NCBI RefSeq assembly: GCF_019669985.1
Contig: NZ_AP019782.1
Location: 3,466,001 to 3,530,000 of the forward strand
Direction: 5' to 3'
From: Methylogaea oryzae
Lineage (GTDB): Bacteria > Pseudomonadota > Gammaproteobacteria > Methylococcales > Methylococcaceae
DNA length: 64,000 nucleotides
The notes below the pieces were generated by a model. The model made no database searches. It saw only the letters and a list, made by a program, of their open reading frames with translations, and was not told the DNA's origin. The position numbers and the translations under genes are program-made. Positions within the stretch are counted from its first letter, which is position 1. Each line of letters starts with the position of its first letter. Shown in pieces: positions 17,457 through 26,740 of this stretch.

Positions 17457-17488
17457 AAAAAAGGGCGCTACCCAGGTAGCGCCCTTTT
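17457..17488. terminator. bidirectional rho-independent terminator
   Basis: An 11-bp stem (AAGGGCGCTAC, loop ccag, GTAGCGCCCTT) with A-run before and T-run after, between the convergent DUF2909 gene and coxC. It can terminate transcription from both sides. Confidence 0.9.
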
Positions 17489-17514
17489 GGGACCTTGGCC
17501 CCGAACCGAGTCGT

Positions 17515-18399
17515 TTACAACATGTAAACGAAGATGAACAGGCCTAGCCACACCACGTCCACGAAGTGCCAATACCAAGCCGCCGCTTCGAAAGCGAAGT
17601 GGTGCTTCGGCGTGAAATGGCCGCGCATGGAACGAAACAACATCACGGTCAGCATGATGGCGCCGATCGTGACGTGCAGGCCGTGAAAGCCGGTGAGCAT
17701 AAAGAAGGTCGAACCGTAGATGCCCGTACCCAAGGTCAGCCCCAACTCGGCGTAAGCGTGATGGTATTCGTAGGCCTGGAAGCCGACGAACAAAAAGCCC
17801 AAGCCGACGGTAGCGGCCAAGCCCTGGATCAGCTGAGCGCGGTTGTTGGCCAACAAGCCGTGATGCGCCCACGTCACCGTCGCACCGGAGCTGAGGAGGA
17901 TCAAGGTGTTCAGCAGCGGAATACCGAATGCGCCCATGGATTCGAAGCTGCCGTCGGCGTGACCACCAACGTGACCCGGACCGTTGCTGGGCCACACCGC
18001 CTTGAAACCCTTCCACAAATACTCGTTGGTCAAGCCGCCCAAGGTCGCATCGCCTTCGCCGCCCAACCAGGGCAAGGACAACACTCGCGCATAGTACAAA
18101 GAACCGAAGAACACCGCGAAAAACATGACTTCCGAAGCGATGAACCAAGCCATGCCCCAGCGGAAGGAAATATCTACTTGGTGGTTATAGGCGCCGGACT
18201 CGCTCTCGCCGACCACTTCGGTGAACCAGCAGAACAGCAAGGTAGCCAAGATCACGGCGCCCATAATCATCACGGCGGAACCGGACGACGAACCATTCAG
18301 GAAATTGGCGAAACCCGCCAACAAGGTGGTCAAGCCAATGGAACAGCCGATGGGCCAGTTGGCCCTATGCGGCAAGTAGTACGAACCTGGTGTTGCCAT
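17515..18399 (-). CDS. coxC: cytochrome c oxidase subunit III
   Basis: A 294-residue, seven-helix subunit III of an aa3-type oxidase. It begins ATPGSYYLPHRANWPIG and has the family segments FRWGMAWFIASEVMFFAVFFGSLYYAR (with the conserved glutamate of helix 3), GFQAYEYHHAY and the C-terminal HFVDVVWLGLFIFVYML. It stabilises proton uptake in subunit I. It is last of the coxB-coxA-ctaG-coxC transcript and is followed by a terminator. Confidence 0.97.
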   Translation of the reverse strand: MATPGSYYLPHRANWPIGCSIGLTTLLAGFANFLNGSSSGSAVMIMGAVILATLLFCWFTEVVGESESGAYNHQVDISFRWGMAWFIASEVMFFAVFFGSLYYARVLSLPWLGGEGDATLGGLTNEYLWKGFKAVWPSNGPGHVGGHADGSFESMGAFGIPLLNTLILLSSGATVTWAHHGLLANNRAQLIQGLAATVGLGFLFVGFQAYEYHHAYAELGLTLGTGIYGSTFFMLTGFHGLHVTIGAIMLTVMLFRSMRGHFTPKHHFAFEAAAWYWHFVDVVWLGLFIFVYML

Positions 18400-18430
18400 G
18401 TGTATCCCCTATTCTCTGTGGATTTTGTAT

Positions 18431-18970
18431 CTATTGTTTCGCCGTTACATCGAAGAACGTATAAGACAAGGTCATGTCCTTGACGCTCTTCGGCAAAGCC
18501 GGATCAACCACGAATCGCACCGGCATGGCCTTTTCCTTGCCTGGTTCAAACGTTTGCTTAGCAAAGCAAAAACACTCGGTCTTCTTCAAATAATCCGCCG
18601 CCAAGCCAGGCGCCACGCTGGGCACCGCCTGCGCCACGATGGTGCCCGGAGCGGTGTTTTCCGCATAGAACATCACCGTGTAATACTGCCCCGGATGGAT
18701 ACGCAGCTTCGCCGTTTCCGCCCGGAATTTGAGCGGAGTCTTCTCGTTGACCGACGTGATGAACTCCATGCCCAGTTCCCGTTCGGCGTCGACCTGGTAC
18801 GTCTGCTCAACCGCCGCTTCCTTGGCGGTCTTGCCATTCAGCCCGGTGATATCGCACAACACATCGTACAACGGCACCAAGGCGTAGCCGAAACCAAACA
18901 TGGCCGCCGCGATCAACGAGTAACGCAGCAGCAGGCGCCGATTGGCGGCTTCCCGCGCGTCGCCCATCAT
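18431..18970 (-). CDS. ctaG: cytochrome c oxidase assembly protein CtaG/Cox11
   Basis: A 179-residue single-pass protein delivering copper to the CuB site. One N-terminal TM (about 12-31, LRYSLIAAAMFGFGYALVPLYDVLC) precedes an immunoglobulin-like periplasmic domain with the copper-binding ECFCFAKQTF motif. The ATG at 18970 overlaps the stop of the preceding 33-codon gene by 4 nt (ATGA), which settles the start; a second ATG follows directly. Confidence 0.93.
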   Translation of the reverse strand: MMGDAREAANRRLLLRYSLIAAAMFGFGYALVPLYDVLCDITGLNGKTAKEAAVEQTYQVDAERELGMEFITSVNEKTPLKFRAETAKLRIHPGQYYTVMFYAENTAPGTIVAQAVPSVAPGLAADYLKKTECFCFAKQTFEPGKEKAMPVRFVVDPALPKSVKDMTLSYTFFDVTAKQ

Positions 18971-19068
18971 TTCGAATGCAGCGTCAGCAGGATAGACCCC
19001 GCAAAAAAAGCGAAAGCTATCGCGCCGATCAACAAACCCAACAGCAAATTTTTTTTCCGAATATCCAT
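18967..19068 (-). CDS. 33-residue cytochrome oxidase small membrane protein
   Basis: A very short gene read as MDIRKKNLLLGLLIGAI... ending TLHSK, with one TM helix (about 8-29) and a basic N-terminus. Its stop overlaps the ctaG start (ATGA). Tiny one-helix proteins at this site occur in other gammaproteobacterial cox operons and are annotated as small assembly proteins. A run of eight A in codons 5-7 could make the frame prone to slippage. Confidence 0.75.
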   Translation of the reverse strand: MDIRKKNLLLGLLIGAIAFAFFAGSILLTLHSK

Positions 19069-19082
19069 CCAAACTCAGTCCG

Positions 19083-19109
19083 GCCTTCTCCCTCGATCAG
19101 GGAGAAGGC
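19083..19109. repeat. intra-operon hairpin between coxA and the small assembly gene
   Basis: A perfect 11-bp stem (GCCTTCTCCCT, loop cgatc, AGGGAGAAGGC) sits in the 55-nt gap between the coxA stop and the 33-codon gene. It has no U-tract on the minus strand. It could stabilise the coxA end or attenuate downstream genes. Confidence 0.75.
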
Positions 19110-19123
19110 GCTGTAGCGATTAC

Positions 19124-20707
19124 TTATTTGATTTCCGGAGCCGTGGTGAAGCTGTGATACGGCGGCGGCGAGGACAGCGTCCACTCCAGGCCGTGCTCCT
19201 TAGCGTCTTCCCACACTTCGTCGGTCGCCGGCTCGCCGCCCTTGATGCACTTGTACACCACGTAGGCGAACAGCAACTGGGAAGCACCGAAAACGAAGGC
19301 GCCCACGCTGGAAATCATGTTGAACTCCGCAAACTGCAGAGCATAGTCGGGGATACGGCGCGGCATGCCGGCCAGGCCCACGAAATGCTGCGGGAAGAAC
19401 AACACGTTGACCGAAATGGTCGACAGCCAGAAGTGCAGCTGGCCCAACTTCTCGTCATACATATGGCCGGTCCATTTCGGCAGCCAGTAGTAGGCGGCGG
19501 CCAGCAGGGCGTATACGGCACCGGGCACCAGTACGTAGTGGAAATGCGCCACGATGAAGTAGGTATCGTGATACTGCATGTCGGCCGGAGCAACAGCCAT
19601 CATCAGGCCGGTGAAGCCGCCCAGGGTGAACATCACCACGAAACCCACGGCGAACAGCATCGGCGTTTCGAAGGTCATTGCGCCCTTCCACATGGTGGCC
19701 AGCCAGTTGAAGACCTTCACGCCGGTCGGCACCGCGATCAGCATGGTGGCGTACATAAAGTACAACTCGCCCGCCAGCGGCATGCCCACGGTGAACATGT
19801 GGTGAGCCCACACGATGAAGGACAGCAGGGCGATGGACGCCGTGGCGTACACCATGGAGCTATAGCCGAACAACGGCTTGCGCGCGAAGGTCGGGATGAT
19901 GGTGGAGATCACGCCGAAGGACGGCAGGATCATGATGTACACCTCGGGGTGACCGAAGAACCAGAAAATGTGCTGATACAGCACCGGGTCGCCGCCACCG
20001 GCCGCGCTGAAGAAGCTGGTGTCGAAGAACTTGTCGGTGAGCAGCATGGTTACCGCGCCGGCGAAAACAGGCATCACGGCGATCAGCAGGAACGCGGTGA
20101 TCAACCAAGTCCACACGAACAGCGGCATTTTCATGAAGGTCATGCCGGGAGCGCGCATGTTGAAAATGGTGACGATGATGTTGATCGCCGCCATGATCGA
20201 AGACACGCCCAGCAAGTGCACCGAGAAAATCACGAACGGGAAGTGGTTGCCGCCCTGCAGCACCAGAGGCGCATACAAGGTCCAACCGGCCGCCGGAGCG
20301 CCGCCTTCCATGAACAGGGTGCTCGCCAACATGCAAGCCGCGAACGGCAGCAGCCAAAAGCTCCAGTTGTTCAGACGCGGCAACGCCATATCCGGCGCGC
20401 CGATCATGATGGGGATCATCCAGTTGGCCAAGCCCGCGAAGGCCGGCATCACGGCGCCGAACACCATGATCAGCGCGTGCAGCGTGGTCATCTGGTTGAA
20501 GAAACCCGGATCGACGAATTGGATGCCGGGCTCGAACAACTCGGCGCGGATGACCATGGCCATGGCGCCGCCGACGAAAAACATGATTAAAGCGAACAAC
20601 AGGTACAGGGTACCGATGTCCTTGTGATTGGTGGTGAATATCCAGCGCATCAGGCCCTTTTCGGGTCCGTGGTGGCCGTGATCATCCGCATGAGTATCCG
20701 CTGCCAT
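19124..20707 (-). CDS. coxA: cytochrome c oxidase subunit I
   Basis: A 527-residue heme-copper oxidase subunit I with twelve TM helices, carrying low-spin heme a and the heme a3-CuB site. The CuB/heme segment WFFGHPEVYIMILPSFGVIS and the VWAHHMF and HFHYVLVPG histidine motifs are present. The GHPEVY motif with its glutamate marks the A1-type K/D-channel oxidases. It lies directly after coxB and starts MAADTHADDHGHHGPEKGLM. Confidence 0.98.
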   Translation of the reverse strand: MAADTHADDHGHHGPEKGLMRWIFTTNHKDIGTLYLLFALIMFFVGGAMAMVIRAELFEPGIQFVDPGFFNQMTTLHALIMVFGAVMPAFAGLANWMIPIMIGAPDMALPRLNNWSFWLLPFAACMLASTLFMEGGAPAAGWTLYAPLVLQGGNHFPFVIFSVHLLGVSSIMAAINIIVTIFNMRAPGMTFMKMPLFVWTWLITAFLLIAVMPVFAGAVTMLLTDKFFDTSFFSAAGGGDPVLYQHIFWFFGHPEVYIMILPSFGVISTIIPTFARKPLFGYSSMVYATASIALLSFIVWAHHMFTVGMPLAGELYFMYATMLIAVPTGVKVFNWLATMWKGAMTFETPMLFAVGFVVMFTLGGFTGLMMAVAPADMQYHDTYFIVAHFHYVLVPGAVYALLAAAYYWLPKWTGHMYDEKLGQLHFWLSTISVNVLFFPQHFVGLAGMPRRIPDYALQFAEFNMISSVGAFVFGASQLLFAYVVYKCIKGGEPATDEVWEDAKEHGLEWTLSSPPPYHSFTTAPEIK

Positions 20708-20729
20708 GTTATTGACCTCTTACGAAAAA

Positions 20730-21854
20730 TTAACGGGAAGCTGCGATATCTTTCGGCTGCAACTGGTCGCCCACGTTGTTGCCAAAAGCGTTGCGCTGAT
20801 AAGTAACCACCGCCGCGATTTCCGCAGGGCTCAACATGTCGCGGAAGCCGGGCATCATGCCCTTGCCTTCCAGCACCAGCTTGGTGTGGGCGGCGATGGG
20901 GCCTTTGGCCACCGGACTGTTCTTGATGGCGGGGAAAGAACCCTTGACGCCTTCGCCGCTGGGCTGATGGCAGCCGGCGCAGCTGGATTTGTAAACTTCT
21001 TCGCCCTTGGCCATCAATTCGGCCTTGGTAAAGGTCTTGTTCGCATCCTGTTGGGTCTGGGAGCTCTGTTGCTTCCGCTCATTGACCCACTTGCGGTAGT
21101 CGGCTTCCTCCTTCACCTCAACCACGATAGGCATGAAACCGTGGTCCCGGCCGCACAACTCGGTGCACTGGCCGCGGTAAACCCCAGGCTTGTCCACTTT
21201 CACCCAGCCGTCGGTGATGAAGCCGGGGATGGCGTCTTTCTTCCAGCCGAAGTCGGGAACCCACCAGGAGTGAATCACGTCGGCGGCTGTGAACAGGAAG
21301 CGCACCTTTTTGCCGGCCGGGATCACCACAGGGTTATCCACGTTCAACAGGTAGTGCGCCACGGAGGCGGGGTCGACCGTGGAATCTTTCTGCCGGGCCG
21401 CATTGCTCTTGGCGTCCAGGCTGCTGAAGAAATCGATCTTGTCGTCCAGGTATTCGTAACGCCACTTCCACTGATAACCCGTCACCTTGATGGTCATGTC
21501 CGAGTCGGTGGTGTCCGCCATATCCAGCATCACGTTGGTGGCGGGAATGGCGATGCTGATCAAGATCAGGAAGGGAATGACGGTCCAGATGATTTCCACC
21601 GTGGTGTTTTCGTGGAAATGTGCGGCCACCGCGCCTTTCGACTTGCGATGATGGAGGATGGAGTAAAACATCACGCCGAACACCAGCACGCCGATGACCA
21701 CGCACACCCACAACATGTATTGGTGCAGGCCGTAAACGGCATGGCTGGACTCGGTGACGCCCTGCACCAGGTTCAGCTTGTATTCCGCCTGGGCGGCCTC
21801 CACCCCCAAGGCCGATATCGCGATACCGGCGAGCAATCGCTTTGCTTTGTTCAC
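20730..21854 (-). CDS. coxB: cytochrome c oxidase subunit II with C-terminal cytochrome c domain
   Basis: About 374 residues. The start is a GTG at 21854, preceded by AGGGAG (complement of 21861-21866); it gives a signal peptide ending near EAAQA. Two TM helices follow, then the cupredoxin domain with CuA ligands in CTELCGRDHGFMPI and an aromatic WVPDF patch. A C-terminal class I cytochrome c domain carries CAGCH and a later PGFRDMLSPAEIAAVVTY Met-ligand segment, so electrons may enter through a fused heme c (caa3-like subunit II). First gene of the cox operon. Confidence 0.95.
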   Translation of the reverse strand: MNKAKRLLAGIAISALGVEAAQAEYKLNLVQGVTESSHAVYGLHQYMLWVCVVIGVLVFGVMFYSILHHRKSKGAVAAHFHENTTVEIIWTVIPFLILISIAIPATNVMLDMADTTDSDMTIKVTGYQWKWRYEYLDDKIDFFSSLDAKSNAARQKDSTVDPASVAHYLLNVDNPVVIPAGKKVRFLFTAADVIHSWWVPDFGWKKDAIPGFITDGWVKVDKPGVYRGQCTELCGRDHGFMPIVVEVKEEADYRKWVNERKQQSSQTQQDANKTFTKAELMAKGEEVYKSSCAGCHQPSGEGVKGSFPAIKNSPVAKGPIAAHTKLVLEGKGMMPGFRDMLSPAEIAAVVTYQRNAFGNNVGDQLQPKDIAASR

Positions 21855-22262
21855 GGAGCACTCCCTCAGTTTTATAGGTAATTCTTTAAACACACTGCGG
21901 CGAAACGGGCCCGCGCTTGCGCTGACTTAAGCGCCGATCTTCCCGCTTTTAGCTTTACCGGGAACGTCCCGCACCGTACTCCTGAAGCACCGCGGGAATG
22001 AAAACCAGGCGGTCGGAGCCCCTCATCATTAGGGAAAGCCACTGAATTCGGACCCTAGGCCGGAACGGCAAAGCCGCCCTTCCAAGCCAAGTTAGGATAC
22101 CGCGCCGAACCCTCGGGACGAAATCCCATAAAATTGCTGGGCGAATAGCGGCATCGAAACGCCCTGATTCCGGGCGGTTTTTTCTTGCAGAATTTAGCTT
22201 ATGCGCCGAGGCTTTGCAACCGGCTGCCGTTCAACAGTCCATTGAACGACGGCGTGCCGCGC
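21855..22262. other. 408-bp intergenic region upstream of coxB
   Basis: This gap separates bioC from coxB, both on the minus strand, and should contain the cox promoter and leader. No protein gene was seen. It holds an inverted repeat just after bioC (GTTCAA/TTGAAC with flanks, about 22217-22245) and a plus-strand terminator-like hairpin at 22160-22183 that does not belong to any recognised plus-strand gene. Confidence 0.6.
22160..22183 (+). terminator. orphan plus-strand intrinsic terminator-like hairpin
   Basis: CGCCC, a 7-nt loop, GGGCG, then G and six T. The T-run is on the plus strand, but the neighbouring coding genes on both sides are on the minus strand, so it may end a small RNA transcribed from the 21.9-22.15 kb region. 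Confidence 0.55.
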
Positions 22263-23060
22263 CTAGGTCCGGCACGCCAGCGCGCCGAGGATTTCGTAGG
22301 TGGCCTGTATCGATCCGCCGCCCATCCGCTCACGGTAGGCCGCCTCCATTCGAGCCAGCGCCGTCTTGCCGGTCATGTGACGCGGACGCCCGCCGCTGAC
22401 GTTATGGGCGCCCAACCCTTTCAATTCGCGCATCAACTCCCGCACGGACGGGTACTCCACGACTTCGCGCCGCGTTTGAATGTCGATGGATGCGAAGCCG
22501 GCCCGCTCCAACACCTGGCGCAAGTCATCGGCCGTAACGAACTCGTTGACGCGGCGGTACCCATCCACCGCCGCCCACGCCTGGCGCAGTTCGACCAGGG
22601 TATCCGCGCCGAACAGACCGACCGCGACCACGCCGCCCGGCCGCAACACCCGAGCCACCTCCGTCAAGGGCCGTTGCAACGAACCGCACCATTGCAGGGC
22701 CAGGTTGGAATAAGCCACGTCGGCGCAACCCGCGGCGAACGGCAAGGCCTCGGCATCCCCGCAAACCGCCTGGGCCCCGGCCAGGCGGCCCCGCCCCACC
22801 TCCAGCATTTCCTCCGCCAAATCCACCGCCACCAGCCTGGCGCGGGGAAATCGGTTCGCTAAACGCGGCAGGAAATAGCCCGTCCCGCTGCCGACATCCA
22901 GCACCAGGCGAATGTCGTCCGGCGCGATATCCAGCCGTTGCAGCAACGCCAGTCCGGCCCGTCGCTGCAAATCGGCGTACTGATCGTATCGGGCGGCGGC
23001 GCGCCCGAAGGAGAGGCGCACCTGACGCTTGTCCGGCAAGGAACAATCAAGTTTGGTCAT
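22263..23060 (-). CDS. bioC: malonyl-[acyl-carrier protein] O-methyltransferase BioC
   Basis: A 265-residue SAM methyltransferase that methylates malonyl-ACP to prime pimelate synthesis. The SAM motif VLDVGSGTGYFLPRLA, the post-motif VAVDLAEEML and GDAEALPF are present, as is the BioC-like start DKRQVRLSFGRAAARYDQYADLQ. The ATG at 23060 is inside the end of bioH. bioD does not follow, unlike in Pseudomonas. Confidence 0.93.
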   Translation of the reverse strand: MTKLDCSLPDKRQVRLSFGRAAARYDQYADLQRRAGLALLQRLDIAPDDIRLVLDVGSGTGYFLPRLANRFPRARLVAVDLAEEMLEVGRGRLAGAQAVCGDAEALPFAAGCADVAYSNLALQWCGSLQRPLTEVARVLRPGGVVAVGLFGADTLVELRQAWAAVDGYRRVNEFVTADDLRQVLERAGFASIDIQTRREVVEYPSVRELMRELKGLGAHNVSGGRPRHMTGKTALARMEAAYRERMGGGSIQATYEILGALACRT

Positions 23061-23823
23061 GGGCAAGCAAAAAATCGGCGACCAAAGCGGCGCACTCCCG
23101 CGGATGACTGAGAAATGGCAAATGGGCCGCCCCCGGCAGCACTTCGACGCGCAGCGCCGGATTCAACCGCCGCGCCGCCTCACCCATCGCCGCGGGCACC
23201 AAACCGTCGCTAGCGCCCAACAGCGCCATGACGGGGCATTCCAGCCGCGCCAGCGCCGGCCGCAAATCCGCCGTGCGCAGAATGTCCAGCCCCGCCCTTA
23301 GCGCAACGGGCGCCGTTGCGGGCCGTTGCTGAAGCAATTCCTGCACTTGCTTCAGCAACGGCCTAGCGCGCGCACCCCCCTGCGCTTGCAACCCCAGAAA
23401 GCGCGACAATGCGGCCGCGCCATCTCGCTCCACCTCGCGGCTGAAGGCTTCGAACACATCCCGCGCCATGGCCGCCGGCCAATCGGGCCGCTGCACGAAG
23501 CATGGGGTTCCGCCTATCGTCTGCAAACATTCGACGCGCTCAGGATGGACGGCGGCGGCTTGCAAAGCGATGTGGGCGCCGAGCGACCACCCTAGCCAAT
23601 GGGCGCGAGGGGGAGCCGCCGCCAACACCGCCTCGGCCCAGCCGGCCAAGGTAGTATCGGCTATAGACGGGCTATAACCGTGCCCCGGCAAATCCACCGC
23701 CGTCACGCGAAAGTCCCACGCCAGCAGCTGGGCGAATTCGCCCCAAACGCCGCTGTGCATGGACCAGCCGTGCACCAGCAAGAGATCCGGCCCCTGGCCG
23801 AAAGTTTCGCTGTACAGGCTCAC
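23047..23823 (-). CDS. bioH: pimeloyl-[acyl-carrier protein] methyl ester esterase BioH
   Basis: A 258-residue alpha/beta hydrolase that hydrolyses pimeloyl-ACP methyl ester, ending the BioC-initiated synthesis. It has [14 protein letters not shown] (oxyanion hole), the nucleophile elbow GWSLGAH with catalytic Ser, and [11 protein letters not shown] with the catalytic His. GTG start, overlapping the bioF stop by 4 nt. Context with bioC supports the assignment over other hydrolases. Confidence 0.93.
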   Translation of the reverse strand: MSLYSETFGQGPDLLLVHGWSMHSGVWGEFAQLLAWDFRVTAVDLPGHGYSPSIADTTLAGWAEAVLAAAPPRAHWLGWSLGAHIALQAAAVHPERVECLQTIGGTPCFVQRPDWPAAMARDVFEAFSREVERDGAAALSRFLGLQAQGGARARPLLKQVQELLQQRPATAPVALRAGLDILRTADLRPALARLECPVMALLGASDGLVPAAMGEAARRLNPALRVEVLPGAAHLPFLSHPRECAALVADFLLAHDQT

Positions 23824-24977
23824 GGCCGCAGCGCCTCGGCCAGGGCGTCCAGCAAGCGGTCCACCTGGGCTTCGTCATGGGCCGCCGACAAGGTAACGCG
23901 CAAACGCGCCGTGCCGGCCGGCACCGTGGGCGGACGAATGGCCGCGACCCAAACGCCGGCCTCCGCCAAGCGCTCGCTGGCCGCCACCGCCGCCTCGTTG
24001 GCCCCCACCAGCACCGGCTGGATGGGCGTATCGGACGACATCAATTCAAGACCCAACGCCTCGGCGCCGGCGCGGAAACGTCGCACCAGGGCGCGCAGTT
24101 TTTCGCGCCGCCAGCCTTCCGACTGCGCCAACCTCAAGCTGGCGCGGGTCGCCTCGGCCACAGCCGGCGGCAGGCTCGTCGTATAAATATAAGTTCGCGC
24201 CTGCTGGATTAGGGTTTCGATCAGTTCCTCGCAGCCGGCGACGAAAGCGCCGCACACGCCGAACGCCTTGCCCAGGGTGCCCATGAGGATGGGCGCATCC
24301 TCCTGTCCCAACCCCAAATGCTCCAAGCTGCCGCCGCCGTTGGCGCCCAACACGCCCAGGCCGTGGGCGTCGTCCACCATCAGCCAGGCGCCATAGCTGC
24401 GCGCCGCCGCCGCCAATTGCGGCAAAGGCGCGACGTCGCCGTCCATGCTGAACACGCCGTCGCTGGCCACCAGCTTGCGGCGGCTGCCGCAGCCGGCCAG
24501 CTTTTCTTGCAGGGACGCAACGTCGGCGTGGCCGTAACGGGAGAAGCGCGCGCCGGACAGCAGCCCGCCGTCGATGAGGGAAGCATGGTTGAGCTTGTCT
24601 TCCAAGACGCTGTCTCCGCGCCCGGTCAAAGCGGCGATGACGCCCAGGTTGGCCATGTAGCCGCTGGAAAACAGCAAGGCGCGCTCGCGGCCGGCGAATA
24701 CGGCCAGTTCTTCTTCCAAGGCGTGGTGGGCCGCCGTGTGGCCGCAAACCAGATGGGAAGCGCCGCCGCCCGCGCCCCAGCGCTCGGCGCCCAGGGCGAA
24801 AGCACGCACCACCTCGGGATGGTTGGCCAACCCCAGGTAATCGTTGCCGCAGAAATTGAGGAACTCACGCCCGTCGCGCCGCACCACCGGCCCTTGCGGC
24901 GACTCCAGCACCCGGCGGCGGCGGTAAAGCCCCTGGGCGGCGCGCTCCGCCAGCCCGGCGGCCAGTTCGGAGCGCAT
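23820..24977 (-). CDS. bioF: 8-amino-7-oxononanoate synthase
   Basis: A 385-residue PLP enzyme condensing pimeloyl-ACP (or CoA) with alanine. The PLP lysine lies in [38 protein letters not shown] and [14 protein letters not shown] are family blocks. The start ATG at 24977 lies 3 nt from the bioB stop; a longer frame upstream overlaps bioB and was not used. Confidence 0.96.
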   Translation of the reverse strand: MRSELAAGLAERAAQGLYRRRRVLESPQGPVVRRDGREFLNFCGNDYLGLANHPEVVRAFALGAERWGAGGGASHLVCGHTAAHHALEEELAVFAGRERALLFSSGYMANLGVIAALTGRGDSVLEDKLNHASLIDGGLLSGARFSRYGHADVASLQEKLAGCGSRRKLVASDGVFSMDGDVAPLPQLAAAARSYGAWLMVDDAHGLGVLGANGGGSLEHLGLGQEDAPILMGTLGKAFGVCGAFVAGCEELIETLIQQARTYIYTTSLPPAVAEATRASLRLAQSEGWRREKLRALVRRFRAGAEALGLELMSSDTPIQPVLVGANEAAVAASERLAEAGVWVAAIRPPTVPAGTARLRVTLSAAHDEAQVDRLLDALAEALRP

Positions 24978-24979
24978 GG

Positions 24980-25999
24980 TCAGTGGCAGCAGTCCGTTTC
25001 GGCCTGTTCCAGGCAAACGCCGGCCATGCGCATGCCCAGCCGGTCGAACAGCTGGCGGTCTTTAGCCGCCATGGGATTGCCGGTGGTGAGCAGCTTTTCG
25101 CCGTAGAAGATGGAGTTGGCGCCCGCCAGGAAGCACAGGGCCTGCATTTCGTCGCTCATGTCGGTGCGGCCGGCGGACAAGCGCACCCGCGACTGCGGCA
25201 TGAGAATGCGCGCCACGGCGATGGTGCGCACGAACACCAGCGGGTCCAGCGCTTCCTTGCCGTGCAGCGGGGTGCCTTCCACCTGCACCAGCATATTGAT
25301 GGGCACGCTGTGCGGGTGTTCCGGCAGATTGGCCAGGTTGAGCAGCAGCTTGGCCCGGTCCACCTGGCTCTCGCCCATGCCGACGATGCCGCCGCAGCAT
25401 ACCTTCATGCCGGCCTCGCGCACCCGCTCCAGCGTGTCCAAGCGGTCCTGGTAGGTGCGAGTGGTGATGACTTCGGAATAGAACTCTTCCGAGGTATCCA
25501 GATTGTGGTTGTAGTAATCCAAACCGGCGTCTTTCAATGCCGTAGTCTGGCCGTCGCTGAGCATGCCCAAGGTGACGCAGGTTTCCATGCCCAAGGCTTT
25601 CACCGCCTGCACCATTTCCGCCACCTGGGCGATGTCCTTGTCCTTAGGCTGGCGCCAGGCCGCGCCCATGCAGAAGCGGCTGGCGCCCTGGGCCCTGGCC
25701 TGCAAAGCGGCCTCCACCACATCGGCCACCGGCATCAGGCCTTCCCGCGACAAACCCGTGTCGTAGTGGGCGCTCTGCGGACAATAGGCGCAATCCTCGG
25801 AACAGGAGCCGGTCTTGATGCTGAGCAGGCTGCTCACCTGCACCTCGGCCGGGTCGAAGTGCTGGCGGTGCACGGTCTGCGCCTGGAACAGCAGTTCGTT
25901 GAACGGCAGGGCGAACAGTGCCTCGATTTCGTCCAAGCGCCAATCATGGCGCACAACGGCGGTGGCGGCTACACTCGGCGCGGACTGGACGAGACTCAT
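24980..25999 (-). CDS. bioB: biotin synthase
   Basis: A 339-residue radical SAM enzyme inserting sulfur into dethiobiotin. The radical SAM cluster motif is [22 protein letters not shown], the second-cluster arginine region ([13 protein letters not shown]) and [14 protein letters not shown] are present. First gene of the bioB-F-H-C operon, divergent from comF with only 12 bp between start codons, so both promoters must lie inside neighbouring coding sequence. No BirA-type operator was seen. Confidence 0.97.
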   Translation of the reverse strand: MSLVQSAPSVAATAVVRHDWRLDEIEALFALPFNELLFQAQTVHRQHFDPAEVQVSSLLSIKTGSCSEDCAYCPQSAHYDTGLSREGLMPVADVVEAALQARAQGASRFCMGAAWRQPKDKDIAQVAEMVQAVKALGMETCVTLGMLSDGQTTALKDAGLDYYNHNLDTSEEFYSEVITTRTYQDRLDTLERVREAGMKVCCGGIVGMGESQVDRAKLLLNLANLPEHPHSVPINMLVQVEGTPLHGKEALDPLVFVRTIAVARILMPQSRVRLSAGRTDMSDEMQALCFLAGANSIFYGEKLLTTGNPMAAKDRQLFDRLGMRMAGVCLEQAETDCCH

Positions 26000-26011
26000 A
26001 CGGGATGCTCC

Positions 26012-26740
26012 ATGGATGGTAAACCGAAAGGACGGCTTAAGGTTGACGAATGGCCGCGCATTATACAGCAATGGCTCTACCCGCCCACCTGCATCCTGTG
26101 CGACGCCCCCGGCCACGACGGCCTGGATCTCTGCCCCGGTTGCCGGAGCGGTTTGCCCTATTGCCGCCACGCCTGCCCCCGCTGCGCCGCCGCCCTGCCG
26201 GAAGCGGCCCCGCCGCACGCGCTTTGCGGCCGCTGCCAGAAAAAGCCGCCGGTTTTCGATAGCGCCACCGCCTTATTCCACTATGAAGAACCGGCGCGGC
26301 ACTTGTTGCGCGCCCTCAAGTTCGGCCACCGCCACGCCTGCGCCCGGCTGCTGGGGGAGCTTTTGGCGGCGCGCCTGGAGACGCTGCCCGAGCGACCGCA
26401 ACTGATCATCCCCGTGCCCCTGCATCCCAAACGCTACACCGAGCGCGGCTTCAATCAATCCCTCGAACTGGCCCGCCTGCTCTCGCAACGGCTGGGCATT
26501 CCCCTGGACGCTCGACACTGCCGCCGGATTCGCACCACCCCGCCGCAATCGCGGCTCACCGCCCTGCAACGCCGCCGCAACCTGCGCGGGGCTTTTCATA
26601 TCAAGGGCGCAATCCAGGCGGACCACATCGCCATCCTCGACGACATCGTCACCACCGGCGCCACCGTCGGCGCACTGGCGCGGGCCTTGAGACAAGCCGG
26701 GGTAAAACGGATCGATATTTGGTGTTGCGCCAGGGCGTAA
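26012..26740 (+). CDS. comF: ComF family phosphoribosyltransferase-like protein
   Basis: A 242-residue protein of the ComF/GntX family. An N-terminal Cys4 zinc-ribbon region ([18 protein letters not shown], and a second pair CPRC...CGRC) precedes a type I phosphoribosyltransferase fold with [19 protein letters not shown] (PRPP loop) and [18 protein letters not shown]. ComF assists DNA uptake during natural transformation in competent species; its role elsewhere is unclear. dprA in the same window is consistent with competence. Confidence 0.93.
   Translation: MDGKPKGRLKVDEWPRIIQQWLYPPTCILCDAPGHDGLDLCPGCRSGLPYCRHACPRCAAALPEAAPPHALCGRCQKKPPVFDSATALFHYEEPARHLLRALKFGHRHACARLLGELLAARLETLPERPQLIIPVPLHPKRYTERGFNQSLELARLLSQRLGIPLDARHCRRIRTTPPQSRLTALQRRRNLRGAFHIKGAIQADHIAILDDIVTTGATVGALARALRQAGVKRIDIWCCARA

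Noticed and set aside
22217-22245. Inverted repeat after bioC as an intrinsic terminator.
   Set aside because: The stem is bulged and is not followed by a T-run on the minus strand.
25999-26012. BirA operator between bioB and comF.
   Set aside because: The gap is only 12 bp and no TTGTAAACC/GGTTTACAA pair was found nearby.
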